Positions 15,968 to 24,550 of a DNA stretch of 35,165 nucleotides are shown one piece after another. The notes below the pieces were generated by a model that searched no databases, had not been told where the DNA came from, and worked only from the letters and a program-made list of their open reading frames with translations. The first letter of the stretch is position 1; every line of letters starts with the position of its first letter. Source of the DNA: an uncultured Oceanospirillaceae bacterium (GTDB taxonomy: Bacteria > Pseudomonadota > Gammaproteobacteria > Pseudomonadales > Oceanobacteraceae); the NCBI GenBank assembly GCA_937974825.1, contig CALJVD010000225.1:1-35165 (forward strand), written 5' to 3'. A program made the position numbers and the translations under genes.

Positions 15968-17905
15968 ATGAAGGCAACAAAAAGAATAAAAAGAACAAGG
16001 AATGTTGTTTTCAGTTTGTCCAAGCAGCGCACGGAGCGCCTACTACAAATATCTATAGCCAGCCTGTTTGCAGTAGGGTTAGCGGCTATTGTTTCTCAGG
16101 ATGCTACTAAACCGGTATTAGTGTCGTCTATGGGGTTCATAGTGCTTTCCTGTTACTTAGCATGGCGTGGCAAAATCCTGGGCTCAGCTTCCGTTCTGCT
16201 GGTCAGTATGGCTGGTATGTTATCGGTGCTGATGTGGATGTCAGGAGGCGTACAAGATATAGGGATGCTTGGGTATCCAGCCGTCTTAGTGATTGCTGCA
16301 ATGTTAGGTAATATTTATCTGTTCTTTAGCCTCTTGGTCATTATTGTTGCTTTTTCTTCGCTGGTGGTCGTTCTAACCATGCAGGGCGTCTTTGTGCCTA
16401 CTATTCCAACATTGACCTATGCGCACTTAATTTACGTTAACTGTATTTTCTTTGTTACAGGTTTTGGCGCTTATCTGTTGTCTCGAGATATGTACAACCT
16501 GACGGGCTACTTAAAGAAAGAAAACGAGCTGGTTCGTGAACGTGAAAAACAAATCGTAGACTTAGCCCACCAAGACCAATTAACCGGCTTACCAAATAGA
16601 CGCTATGCAGAAAATTGCTTTGATGACTTGTTACGCGCTAGCCAAAGTAGAAGTGAAACCTTGGTTGTCTACTTTTTTGACTTAGATAATTTTAAGCCTA
16701 TTAACGATTCATTAGGCCATGTTGCCGGTGATCAAGTACTGCAGCAGCTTGCCGATAGGCTACAAAATATTTGTGACGATAATGATGTTCTCTCGCGTTT
16801 TGGTGGTGATGAGTTTATTTGGTTTAAATCCATTGCCAGTGATGATGAGAAAGACTTAGAGCAGCAAATTTCAGAGAATGCGCAAGAGCTTTTAAATACA
16901 GCTCTGCAGCCGTTTTACATTATGCAAAACACGATTGATATCAGTGGCTCTATTGGTATCGCCGTGGCACCACGTCATGGTAATAGCTTTGTTGATTTAT
17001 GCCGTGCTGCCGACCTTGCCATGTATCAAGCAAAAGCCAAAGGACGGAATACCTACAGCTTTTACTCTGAAGACCTGAGCCAAATCAGTTTTGACCGTTA
17101 TCAGTTGCTTAAAGATATGCGTAACGCGTTAAACAACAAACGCTTTGAGGTTTGGTATCAGCCTAAGGTTGATTTAACTACGAACCAAGTCATTGCTTGT
17201 GAAGCGTTGATTCGTTGGCCGCAACCGGATGGTAGCTTTATTGGGCCAGATCAATTTATACCAGTAGCAGAAAGCAGTGGGTTAATTACGCGTATAGGGG
17301 CTTATGTGTTAGAGCAGGCTTGTACTGATTGCGCTCGTTGGCGAGAGCAAGGGTTTGAAAACGTCCGTGTATCGATCAACGTTTCTTATGTACAGTTTCG
17401 ATCGGGACGCCTTACTCATATGGTTGAGCAAGTGTTGCGAAAGACTGGTCTGCCTGCGCATATGCTTGAATTAGAGCTGACAGAATCGCTACTTATTAAT
17501 GATGAAGATGAACTGCAGCATCAAATCGACCAGCTCAACTTAATGGGCGTTGGATTGGCGATTGACGATTTTGGTACAGGTTATTCAAATCTTGGTTACT
17601 TACGTCGCTTTAAAGCAAAAGTGCTCAAAATCGATAAGTCATTTGTTACGTCTTTAGGGGTGTCTGACCGAGACGAGCCGCTAGTAAGAGCCATGGTTCA
17701 AATTGCTCAAAGTCTTGGGTTAAGTACTATTGCTGAAGGGGTTGAAGACGAAGCAACCTTAAAGAAGTTACTGGAGTTAGGCTGTGAAGGTGGACAAGGA
17801 TACTTTTGGTCACCAGCATTATCAATGAAGTCTTGGTTAGACTATTTAAACCACCACGGTGGAATAAAAAAAGTCGCGCATGTTGAGCACCCAAAACTTC
17901 ATTGA
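15968..17905 (+). CDS. Membrane GGDEF-EAL cyclic-di-GMP signalling protein
   Basis: Inner-membrane protein of 645 residues. The ATG at 15968 has a GGAG ribosome site 7 bases before it and is preferred to a GTG at 15941. The N-terminal 30-175 hold about five hydrophobic helices with no recognised sensor. The GGDEF domain (about 195-365) has LTGLPNRR, FFDLDNFKPINDSLGH and intact RFGGDEF (279-283). The inhibitory RxxD site is absent: positions 270-273 read DDND. The EAL domain (about 375-630) has EAL 412-414, SINVS, ELTES, IDDFGTGYSN, KIDKSFV and AEGVED, so the metal and catalytic residues are present. Both synthesis and hydrolysis of c-di-GMP are possible. It converges with ubiK, 7 bases apart. 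Confidence 0.93.
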   Translation: MKATKRIKRTRNVVFSLSKQRTERLLQISIASLFAVGLAAIVSQDATKPVLVSSMGFIVLSCYLAWRGKILGSASVLLVSMAGMLSVLMWMSGGVQDIGMLGYPAVLVIAAMLGNIYLFFSLLVIIVAFSSLVVVLTMQGVFVPTIPTLTYAHLIYVNCIFFVTGFGAYLLSRDMYNLTGYLKKENELVREREKQIVDLAHQDQLTGLPNRRYAENCFDDLLRASQSRSETLVVYFFDLDNFKPINDSLGHVAGDQVLQQLADRLQNICDDNDVLSRFGGDEFIWFKSIASDDEKDLEQQISENAQELLNTALQPFYIMQNTIDISGSIGIAVAPRHGNSFVDLCRAADLAMYQAKAKGRNTYSFYSEDLSQISFDRYQLLKDMRNALNNKRFEVWYQPKVDLTTNQVIACEALIRWPQPDGSFIGPDQFIPVAESSGLITRIGAYVLEQACTDCARWREQGFENVRVSINVSYVQFRSGRLTHMVEQVLRKTGLPAHMLELELTESLLINDEDELQHQIDQLNLMGVGLAIDDFGTGYSNLGYLRRFKAKVLKIDKSFVTSLGVSDRDEPLVRAMVQIAQSLGLSTIAEGVEDEATLKKLLELGCEGGQGYFWSPALSMKSWLDYLNHHGGIKKVAHVEHPKLH

Positions 17906-17912
17906 TAAGCGA

Positions 17913-18143
17913 TTAAGCTTGCTCTAACAGTTGAATCTTTTGTTCTAATTCAGCAAGTTTTTCTTGGGTGCGCCGCAAAGCGTCTGCTTGTACGTCAAAT
18001 TCTTCACGGCTCACTAAGTTAGCCTTGCTGATTAAAGCACTCAGTTGGCTTTGCATTAATAGACGCATGTCTGAAGAAAGACTGGCAAAAGGACTTTGCT
18101 GTAATAATTTGTCGACACGCTCTTTAACTTGTTCTGGATTCAT
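17913..18143 (-). CDS. ubiK: Ubiquinone biosynthesis accessory factor UbiK
   Basis: Small BMFP/YqiC-family protein of 76 residues that supports ubiquinone synthesis with the UbiJ complex and associates with membranes. The start at 18143 is chosen over an upstream GTG at 18149 because GGAGG lies 5 bases before this ATG. The protein has an amphipathic first half (NPEQVKERVDKLLQQSPFASL) and a C-terminal coiled coil (REEFDVQADALRRTQEKLAEL). It is divergent from glnK, as in Pseudomonas. Confidence 0.9.
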   Translation of the reverse strand: MNPEQVKERVDKLLQQSPFASLSSDMRLLMQSQLSALISKANLVSREEFDVQADALRRTQEKLAELEQKIQLLEQA

Positions 18144-18277
18144 GAGCACCTCCGTAAGAAATTGGTCAAATAGTGTAGCATAAGCGTAGGTTTTAACTGT
18201 TATCTACGTTAAAAAAGTTTACAATAGTATCCGTAATAACTTATTAATAATCAGAAGAGTTAACCAAGGGGTCAAAA

Positions 18278-18616
18278 ATGAAACTTGTCACCGCAGTGAT
18301 TAAACCATTTAAGTTAGATGATGTTCGCGAAGCATTGTCTGAGATTGGTATTCAGGGCATTACGGTTCTAGAAGTTAAAGGTTTTGGACGTCAGAAAGGA
18401 CACACTGAGCTGTATCGCGGTGCTGAGTATGTGGTTGATTTCTTACCGAAAATTAAAATTGAAATCGCCATTCAAGATGAGCAAACCGACCAAGTAGTTG
18501 AAGCGATTGTTAACGCTGCGAGCACTGGAAAAATCGGTGATGGTAAAATCTTTATTACACCTCTTGAGCAAATTGTACGTATTCGCACAGGCGAATCTGG
18601 TCCTGACGCAATCTAA
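18278..18616 (+). CDS. glnK: Nitrogen regulatory PII protein (GlnK-type)
   Basis: Trimeric PII signal protein of 112 residues. Seen: N-terminal MKLVTAVIKPFKLDDVREAL, T-loop GRQKGHTELYRGAEY with uridylylation site Tyr51, the TGKIGDGKIF nucleotide loop, and RIRTGE near the end. VDFLPKIKIEIAIQDEQ is closer to GlnK than to GlnB. GlnK normally controls the AmtB ammonium channel, but amtB does not follow here; a terminator ends the unit directly, so it is monocistronic. An AGGGG ribosome site precedes the ATG. No clear sigma-54 -24/-12 site was found in the 134 bases upstream. Confidence 0.94.
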   Translation: MKLVTAVIKPFKLDDVREALSEIGIQGITVLEVKGFGRQKGHTELYRGAEYVVDFLPKIKIEIAIQDEQTDQVVEAIVNAASTGKIGDGKIFITPLEQIVRIRTGESGPDAI

Positions 18617-18633
18617 TATTTGTTGTGACCAAT

Positions 18634-18665
18634 AAAAAAGTCGGGCGTGGCCCGACTTTGTTTTT
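18634..18665. terminator. Bidirectional terminator after glnK
   Basis: AAAGTCGGGC (18637-18646), loop GTG, GCCCGACTTT (18650-18659), followed by G and a T-run; the A-run at 18634-18639 gives a U-tract on the minus strand. It therefore also serves the small minus-strand gene ending at 18690. Confidence 0.92.
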
Positions 18666-18689
18666 ACTACTCTGTATCTACTACAGGAA

Positions 18690-18866
18690 TCAATCAAAGT
18701 AGTAATCTTCTAAGCTCTGCTCTAACTGCTTACTTTCTAGATGAGCTTCAATAGCACGGCGCGCCAATAACTTCTTAGAAACAGAGGTTTCTTTGTTGAC
18801 GACTACGTTACCGTTTTGGTCAATAGAGACAATTTCTTCATTTGAAACTTTAGTGTTCGTTCCCAT
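18690..18866 (-). CDS. Small PA3496-like protein, 58 residues
   Basis: A short gene found by reading the gap between glnK and hexR. ATG at 18866 is preceded by AAGGAAG, and the frame runs 58 codons to TGA at 18690-18692. The N-terminal half is polar and beta-like (EEIVSIDQNGNVVVN); the C-terminal half is a charged helix ending acidic and aromatic (LLARRAIEAHLESKQLEQ, then LEDYYFD). The ARRAIE...LE pattern and size recall the PA3496 family of putative envelope-integrity proteins, but the assignment is from memory and the function is unknown. No signal peptide or membrane segment. It ends 25 bases from the glnK bidirectional terminator. Confidence 0.75.
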   Translation of the reverse strand: MGTNTKVSNEEIVSIDQNGNVVVNKETSVSKKLLARRAIEAHLESKQLEQSLEDYYFD

Positions 18867-18985
18867 GATGGCGCTTCCTTATACTTAGTCACACTATTCC
18901 AGTTGTGATTTTTTTTGTTATTAGTATGTAAAGTATGCCACAAAACCCTCATATCACAAAGGAATGAAAAGGCATACCTATATAT

Positions 18986-19846
18986 CTAGTCGTTGTCAGG
19001 CTGGCGATAGAGAGAACGGATGCTCTGTTTAATAGAATTAAGGTGCTGAATAAGCTCTGGACCACGTTGTCGTGCCACAATAACGGCTAACATATCGATT
19101 ACCATTAAGTGGGCAATACGAGAAGTCATGGGGGTGAAGCGCTCGGTATCTTCCTCAATATTAATAAAAATGGGTAGGTCGGCCATGTCACTTAACGCGG
19201 TATTGGCAGGCGATAAGCTAATCACCACTGCGCCGGCTTGTTGGGCTAATTGAACCGAGTGCAGTAAGTCTTTGGTGCGGCCGCTTTGTGAAATAGCAAT
19301 AACGACATCATTGTTTGAAAGCCCTACGGCTGACATTGCTTGCATATGCGGGTCGCTGTAAGCAATGGTAGATACTTGCAGTCGGAAAAACTTGTGCTGT
19401 GCGTCGTTAGCAACAGCGCTAGAGGCGCCAAACCCATACAGTTCGACTCTGTTTGCTTGGTTGATGGCTAGAGCTGCATCGGCAATTTGTTGGCTTTGTA
19501 GCTGGGCACGCGTTTGCTTTAAACGTTGAATGGTGGTGTCGGCAATTTTATTGCAGATCTCATCAATGCTATCGTCGTCTTCAATGGGGAAGTGGCCAAT
19601 GTTATTGGATAGCGCCATTTCTTGTGCGATGCGCACTTTAAATTCTTGGAAGCTGTTGCAGCCAATAGAGCGACAAAAGCGCACAATGGTTGGCTCGCTC
19701 ACCTGCGCTTCTTGTGCAAGGTCAACGATTCTCATATGAATGACTTGTTGTGCGTTTTTAAGCACAAACTCGGCTACCTTTATTTCAGATTTTCGTAATA
19801 AAGGAATGGCGGCAGAAATATTGGCAAGTATTGGTTGTTGTGTCAC
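18986..19846 (-). CDS. hexR: RpiR-family transcriptional regulator HexR
   Basis: Regulator of central carbon metabolism, 286 residues. The N-terminal RpiR-type helix-turn-helix (about 1-77) shows RKSEIKVAEFVL, VSEPTIVRFCRSIGCNSFQEFK; the SIS sugar-phosphate-binding domain follows (about 120-250) with VELYGFGASSAVANDAQ, AISQSGRTKDLL and VISLSP. HexR proteins bind 2-keto-3-deoxy-6-phosphogluconate and control Entner-Doudoroff, glycolytic and gluconeogenic genes, often including gap. The start is GTG at 19846 with GGGAG 8 bases upstream. In Pseudomonas hexR neighbours zwf and edd genes; none are seen here. I found no palindrome matching the known HexR site near gap in this window. Confidence 0.9.
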   Translation of the reverse strand: MTQQPILANISAAIPLLRKSEIKVAEFVLKNAQQVIHMRIVDLAQEAQVSEPTIVRFCRSIGCNSFQEFKVRIAQEMALSNNIGHFPIEDDDSIDEICNKIADTTIQRLKQTRAQLQSQQIADAALAINQANRVELYGFGASSAVANDAQHKFFRLQVSTIAYSDPHMQAMSAVGLSNNDVVIAISQSGRTKDLLHSVQLAQQAGAVVISLSPANTALSDMADLPIFINIEEDTERFTPMTSRIAHLMVIDMLAVIVARQRGPELIQHLNSIKQSIRSLYRQPDND

Positions 19847-19950
19847 AAGTATGCTCCCAGCAGGGTCTTAAGATTATACGCATTCCAAGCTAATTGTCAG
19901 ATATAGATCGCAAAGCAGGTTTTAATCGCTCGGATAACGTTATTTGGCGA

Positions 19951-19966
19951 GTGTATATACGTACAG
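19951..19966. promoter_or_regulatory. LexA (SOS) box-like site upstream of uvrD
   Basis: GTGTATATACGTACAG matches the gammaproteobacterial LexA consensus CTGT-N8-ACAG except for the first base. It lies 38 bases before the uvrD ATG and occupies the -35/spacer region of the extended -10 at 19971-19979. In E. coli uvrD is also an SOS gene. Confidence 0.65.
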
Positions 19967-19970
19967 CTTT

Positions 19971-19979
19971 TGCTACACT
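19971..19979 (+). promoter_or_regulatory. Extended -10 element of uvrD promoter
   Basis: TGCTACACT reads as an extended -10 (TGn plus TACACT). A start near 19986 would give a leader of about 20 bases before the uvrD ATG, and the LexA-like site directly upstream would block it. Confidence 0.4.
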
Positions 19980-20004
19980 TGCCACTGGTTTAAGCGGGCA
20001 TTTT

Positions 20005-22176
20005 ATGGACACTTCATTACTTTTAGATCAATTAAACGACCACCAACGCAATGCGGTGGCGGCATCTTCTAATCATCAACTTGTATTAGCGGGCGCTGGC
20101 TCGGGTAAAACCCGAGTGCTTGTGCATCGAATTGCATGGCTGATGAAGGTCGAAGAAGTTTCACCTTTTGCCATTATGGCAGTGACCTTTACTAACAAAG
20201 CGGCTAAAGAAATGAAGAGCCGTTTAGAATCGCTGCTAAGTATACCGGCTGGCGGTTTGTGGGTAGGTACATTCCATGGTTTGGCCCATCGATTTTTGAA
20301 GCTGCATTGGCAAGAAGCCGGTCTGCCACAGCATTTTCAGATATTAGACAGCGATGACCAGCTGCGCCTTATTAAACGTTTAATGAAAGAAGCAAATATT
20401 GACGACAGTCGCTTTCCTCCAAAACAGCTGCAGTGGTTTGTAAACGCACAAAAAGATGAAGGGCGTCGCGCTGCGCATGTGATGCCATCGAGTGATGAGT
20501 TCAGTCGTAAAATGCTCGAGTTGTATTTCTTTTATGAAGAACACTGTCAGCGTAATGGTTTAGTAGATTTTGGTGAAATATTACTGAGAAGTCATGAGTT
20601 GTGGTTAAACAATCCAGACTTGCTCCAGCATTACCAAGGACGTTTTCGTCATATTTTAGTCGACGAATTTCAAGATACGAACAATATTCAATACGCGTGG
20701 ATCCGCATGCTGGCTGGCGATAAAGTATCGGTTATGGCAGTAGGTGATGACGACCAAAGTATTTACGGTTGGCGCGGCGCTAATATTGCCAATATTCAAA
20801 ATTTTCAATCCGATTTTCCGGGTGCAGAGCTCATTAAGCTAGAACAAAACTACCGTTCTACTAAAACTATTTTGGATGCTGCCAACGCGGTAATTTCCAA
20901 TAACACTGGGCGTTTGGGAAAAAACCTAACCACCGATGGCGAAGATGGCGTACCCATTACTTATTACAGCGCATTCAATGAACAAGATGAAGCGCGTTAT
21001 ATTGCCGAGCTTGTACAAGATTGGGTGAAAGACGGGCGCCAACGAGAAGAAATGGCTGTTCTATACCGCTCTAACGCGCAATCTCGCTCTTTAGAGGAAG
21101 CATTGCTACAGGCGGGAGTACCTTATCGTATTTATGGCGGCCAACGATTTTATGAGCGCTTAGAAATTAAAAATGCACTCGCTTATTTACGCTTGTTAGT
21201 TAACTCAAATGATGACACGTCGGTAGAGCGTGTCATTAACGTACCGGCACGTTCTATTGGCGAAAAAACCATTGAGTTGTTGCGTACCGTTGCGCGAGAT
21301 CAGGGGTGTTCATTATGGCAGGCGTGCGAGTTTGCGCTACAGCATGCTATGTTGCCTAAACGTGCCTTAGCTGCCGTTGATGGGTTTTTAGAGTTAGTCG
21401 GTGAATTAACCGCTGCTACCGAAGGGTTAGAGCTGCATGAGACCATTGAGCATGTGATTGAGCAAAGTGGGTTGATCGCGCATCACCAGAAAGAAAAAGG
21501 TGAGAAGGCTCAAGCTCGCATCGAAAACCTAGAAGAGCTTGTCAGTGCTGCCCGTCAATTTGCCGCAGAAGAAGCAGACCTAATTGAAGAGGAAGAGCTT
21601 CCTCATCTTGTGCAGTTTCTTGATCGTGTCGCGCTTGACTCAGGCGATCAACAGGCCAGTGAGTTTGAAGATGCCGTGCAATTAATGACGCTGCACGCCG
21701 CTAAAGGGTTAGAATTTCCACAGGTAGTGTTAGCCGGTCTTGAAGAAGGACTGTTTCCGCATAAAATGTCGATGGATGATCCAGACGGCTTAGAAGAAGA
21801 GCGTCGCTTGGCTTATGTAGGAATTACGCGTGCGATGGAAAGACTGATTATTACCAGTACTGAGTGTCGACGCCTGCATGGTGAAGAGCGCTACAATACA
21901 CCGTCACGCTTTATTCAAGAAATACCTTCTGAACTCATACAAGAAGTACGCCTAAAGAATACGGTCAGTCGCCCTATGACTTCGCGTACCGCGCATGCGA
22001 TTTTATCGAATGACGTCCCCTTTGCCTTAGGGCAACAGGTTTACCACGAGGTCTTTGGGGAAGGTACTGTGATGCAATACGAAGGGCAGGGGAACGGTTT
22101 AAGGGTGCAGGTGACATTTAATGATGTTGGCAGCAAGTGGTTAGTGCTGAGTTTCGCCAACTTACAAGCTTTATAA
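20005..22176 (+). CDS. uvrD: DNA helicase II (UvrD)
   Basis: Superfamily 1A 3'-5' helicase for nucleotide-excision and mismatch repair, 723 residues (E. coli UvrD 720). The open frame reaches back to 19894, but ATG 20005 matches the family N-terminus (LLLDQLNDHQRNAV) and lies downstream of the promoter-like elements. Motifs: LAGAGSGKTRVL (Walker A, 30-36), motif Ia AVTFTNKAAKEM, DEFQDTN (motif II), GDDDQSIYGWRGA (III), LEQNYRST (IV), LMTLHAAKGLEFPQVV (V) and EEERRLAYVGITRA (VI). The C-terminal VFGEGTVMQYEGQGNGLRVQV is the Tudor-like domain typical of UvrD/PcrA. The DctP-like gene follows after 17 bases and may share the transcript. Confidence 0.97.
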   Translation: MDTSLLLDQLNDHQRNAVAASSNHQLVLAGAGSGKTRVLVHRIAWLMKVEEVSPFAIMAVTFTNKAAKEMKSRLESLLSIPAGGLWVGTFHGLAHRFLKLHWQEAGLPQHFQILDSDDQLRLIKRLMKEANIDDSRFPPKQLQWFVNAQKDEGRRAAHVMPSSDEFSRKMLELYFFYEEHCQRNGLVDFGEILLRSHELWLNNPDLLQHYQGRFRHILVDEFQDTNNIQYAWIRMLAGDKVSVMAVGDDDQSIYGWRGANIANIQNFQSDFPGAELIKLEQNYRSTKTILDAANAVISNNTGRLGKNLTTDGEDGVPITYYSAFNEQDEARYIAELVQDWVKDGRQREEMAVLYRSNAQSRSLEEALLQAGVPYRIYGGQRFYERLEIKNALAYLRLLVNSNDDTSVERVINVPARSIGEKTIELLRTVARDQGCSLWQACEFALQHAMLPKRALAAVDGFLELVGELTAATEGLELHETIEHVIEQSGLIAHHQKEKGEKAQARIENLEELVSAARQFAAEEADLIEEEELPHLVQFLDRVALDSGDQQASEFEDAVQLMTLHAAKGLEFPQVVLAGLEEGLFPHKMSMDDPDGLEEERRLAYVGITRAMERLIITSTECRRLHGEERYNTPSRFIQEIPSELIQEVRLKNTVSRPMTSRTAHAILSNDVPFALGQQVYHEVFGEGTVMQYEGQGNGLRVQVTFNDVGSKWLVLSFANLQAL

Positions 22177-22193
22177 CAATAACGGAGCAACCA

Positions 22194-23276
22194 ATGAAAA
22201 AGGTTTTATTGATACTGTGTGCAGCGCTTACCGTTCTTATTAGCGGGTGTAATAAAGAATCTTCGACGACTACTGTCGCGGCTGAACAAAAAACATTTAA
22301 GTGGAAAATGGTCATGGCTTGGCCTAAGAACTTTCCAGGTTTAGGTACTTCAGCAGAAGTATTTGCTGATAACGTTAATGCGATGTCAAATGGACGCTTA
22401 CAAATTAAAGTGTATGGCGCCGGTGAGTTAGTACCTGCTTTTGAAGTATTTGATGCTGTAAGCCAAGGCACTGCTGAATTGGGTCATTCAAGCCCGTATT
22501 ACTGGAAAGGTAAAATAACCGCATCGCAGTTTTTTACAACCACGCCTTACGGTATGACGGCACTAGAAGTGAACAGTTGGATGCAGCATGGTGGTGGTAA
22601 CGAACTGCTGCAAGAACTGTACGATCCATTCAATTTAGTAGTTTTTCCTATTGGCAATACTGGCATGCAAATGGCAGGCTGGTTTAATAAAGAAATTAAC
22701 AGCGTAGCCGACCTAAAAGGGTTAAAAATGCGTATTCCAGGTTTGGGTGGTGAAGTGTTAGCCCGTGCTGGTGGCGCACCTGTGATGTTACCCGGTGGTG
22801 AGATTTTTACCGCACTACAAACTGGCACTATTGATGCGACAGAGTGGGTGGGTCCATATAACGATTTAGCTTTTGGGTTACATAAAGCCGCAAAATATTA
22901 TTACTATCCGGGTTGGCATGAGCCAGGTTCGTTAATTGAGTTGCTAATTAACAAAGATGCTTATGCGCAATTACCAGAAGATTTGCAGCGCATTGTCAAA
23001 GTGGCTGCACAAGCTACTAATGAGCATATATTATCTGAAATGACCGCCCGTAACATGCGTGCCTTAAAAGAGCTAAAAGAAAAGCACGGTGTGCAGGTTA
23101 AGGCATTACCCGATGATGTGTTAGCGCATTTAAAAGGTATTTCTGAAGAGGTGTTAGACGAAGTGGCCGAATCGGATGAAATGTCTAAGAAAGTGTATGC
23201 TTCCATGAAAGCCTATGCTGAAGATATAAAAGCGTATCATGAGGTGAGTGAGCAAGCGTTCTTAAACGCACGCTAG
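22194..23276 (+). CDS. TRAP-type 2-oxoacid/carboxylate binding lipoprotein (DctP/TakP-like)
   Basis: Extracytoplasmic solute receptor of the DctP family, 360 residues. Start 22194 is preferred over an upstream in-frame start because GGAG sits 7 bases before it and the signal peptide begins there. The leader ends in the lipobox LISGC, so it is probably lipid-anchored. The binding fold shows MVMAWPKNFPGLGTSAEVFA, ADLKGLKMRIPG, GGAPVMLPGGEIFTAL, GTIDATEWVGPYNDLAFGL and YPGWHEPG; the EWVGP...GWHEPG pattern recalls TakP-like receptors for 2-oxoacids or lactate. No DctQ/DctM permease genes are near. Nothing in the sequence fixes the ligand. Confidence 0.9.
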   Translation: MKKVLLILCAALTVLISGCNKESSTTTVAAEQKTFKWKMVMAWPKNFPGLGTSAEVFADNVNAMSNGRLQIKVYGAGELVPAFEVFDAVSQGTAELGHSSPYYWKGKITASQFFTTTPYGMTALEVNSWMQHGGGNELLQELYDPFNLVVFPIGNTGMQMAGWFNKEINSVADLKGLKMRIPGLGGEVLARAGGAPVMLPGGEIFTALQTGTIDATEWVGPYNDLAFGLHKAAKYYYYPGWHEPGSLIELLINKDAYAQLPEDLQRIVKVAAQATNEHILSEMTARNMRALKELKEKHGVQVKALPDDVLAHLKGISEEVLDEVAESDEMSKKVYASMKAYAEDIKAYHEVSEQAFLNAR

Positions 23277-23284
23277 TCAACTAC

Positions 23285-23313
23285 AGAAGCCTGTATCTTG
23301 CAGGCTTCTTCCT
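23285..23313 (+). terminator. Rho-independent terminator after the DctP-like gene
   Basis: AGAAGCCTG (23285-23293), 7-base loop, CAGGCTTCT (23301-23309), then TCCTTTC. Perfect 9-bp stem with an interrupted T-tract, between convergent genes. Confidence 0.8.
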
Positions 23314-23315
23314 TT

Positions 23316-24548
23316 CTAGTCTATGGCTGGTAATTGAATGTCCAGCAAACTCGTTGTGTTTTTAAGTAATGAGAGTAAGTCGATTAAGTGCTGTCGACAT
23401 TGCTGACGTGCGGCTATGTCATCGGTGTTGTCGGATTCCTGCCATTGAGTAATGCTGTCATCTATCGCTGCAAATAATTGCTCCCACTCGGCAATAATAT
23501 TGTGCTTATTGCCATACAGTAGACTTTCTAAGCCACCCGTGCCAAAGTCGGAGTCTTGGTTGGGTAAATAGAGTTGGCGAATACCGTTAATAATGGCGGT
23601 AATGTCTGCCCAGCTTGTATCACTAAACTCACTGCTGTTGCCCACCAGGCGCTTATTAAGTAATTCGTCTGAAATTAAATCTTGAGTGGCAATAAAAGAT
23701 GCGCGCAATACTTGTTCGGGCTGCGAGCGCTGCAACACCGATGCGTAATAGCCGCTACTAGGCTCCCAACGGCTTTGTAAACGAAGTAAGTGCTTTTGCA
23801 GTAAGTCGCTCACTAATTGCACGTATTGGCGACGACGATGATGGTTTTGAATGGCTGTTGATGGCTTCATAGTTGCTTCAGTGCTATCAGAGGCTTGCAC
23901 TAGGCGGTCATTAATAACGGCAGAGGCGGTATTATCTTGCGCCAAAAAGTCTTTTGGTGAGCGATTACCATCTTCACCCCAAAGCATAAATTCGAGCGCA
24001 TGAAAGCCCAAGCTAACGTAGGTAACGTCGGCAAATCCGTGCTGGTCAATAAGGTTATCGGCGGTGAGCGGCAGAGCTAAGTCATTCACAATTCCGCTGA
24101 ATGGATAGCCATCAACATAATCAATATAGCCGCCTTCAATTGGCCAGCTATCTATAAAAGCTAGGGTTTGCCTTTGCGATATCCCTTTTTTAAGCCATTC
24201 GGGCGGGTCGTTGATGGGTAGGCGAGAGTAGATTAAAGCCGATAAATAGGCATCATACGCGGCTCGCCAGGCAATACGGGCTTCGGTCAGTGTTTTATCG
24301 TTGGTGGAGTACAAAAGCGCAGAAAGCTTCGCATCTAATTCTTGCGCTTTATGCGTGGCAAGCGAGACGTCTGTGTAGACCTTGAGCTCTAGGTAAGATG
24401 AAAAGCCACTGACATCCATGGTTTGATGGTCAAAGGCTAGTTGTGTTTTATCTACCTGTACGTCGACGGTCGCTGGCTCGTATTGCTCGGAGCAGGCGCT
24501 TAATATCAATGCGGATGCAATGAAAGCAGTACAACGAATACGCTTCAT
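23316..24548 (-). CDS. Imelysin-family (M75-like) lipoprotein
   Basis: Periplasm-facing lipoprotein of 410 residues: signal peptide with lipobox near residues 16-19 (ALILSACS). The imelysin signature GxHxxE is present as GFHALEFMLWG, preceded by the family's WPIEGGYIDYVDG segment, and the internal repeat appears as GTGGLESLLYG with the His position not conserved. Known members are linked to iron or copper handling (ICMP, IrpA, EfeO M75 domain); peptidase activity is doubtful for many of them. It begins 2 bases after the stop of the HAD phosphatase gene, so the two are one operon. No iron transporter genes adjoin it. Confidence 0.88.
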   Translation of the reverse strand: MKRIRCTAFIASALILSACSEQYEPATVDVQVDKTQLAFDHQTMDVSGFSSYLELKVYTDVSLATHKAQELDAKLSALLYSTNDKTLTEARIAWRAAYDAYLSALIYSRLPINDPPEWLKKGISQRQTLAFIDSWPIEGGYIDYVDGYPFSGIVNDLALPLTADNLIDQHGFADVTYVSLGFHALEFMLWGEDGNRSPKDFLAQDNTASAVINDRLVQASDSTEATMKPSTAIQNHHRRRQYVQLVSDLLQKHLLRLQSRWEPSSGYYASVLQRSQPEQVLRASFIATQDLISDELLNKRLVGNSSEFSDTSWADITAIINGIRQLYLPNQDSDFGTGGLESLLYGNKHNIIAEWEQLFAAIDDSITQWQESDNTDDIAARQQCRQHLIDLLSLLKNTTSLLDIQLPAID

Positions 24549-24550
24549 AG

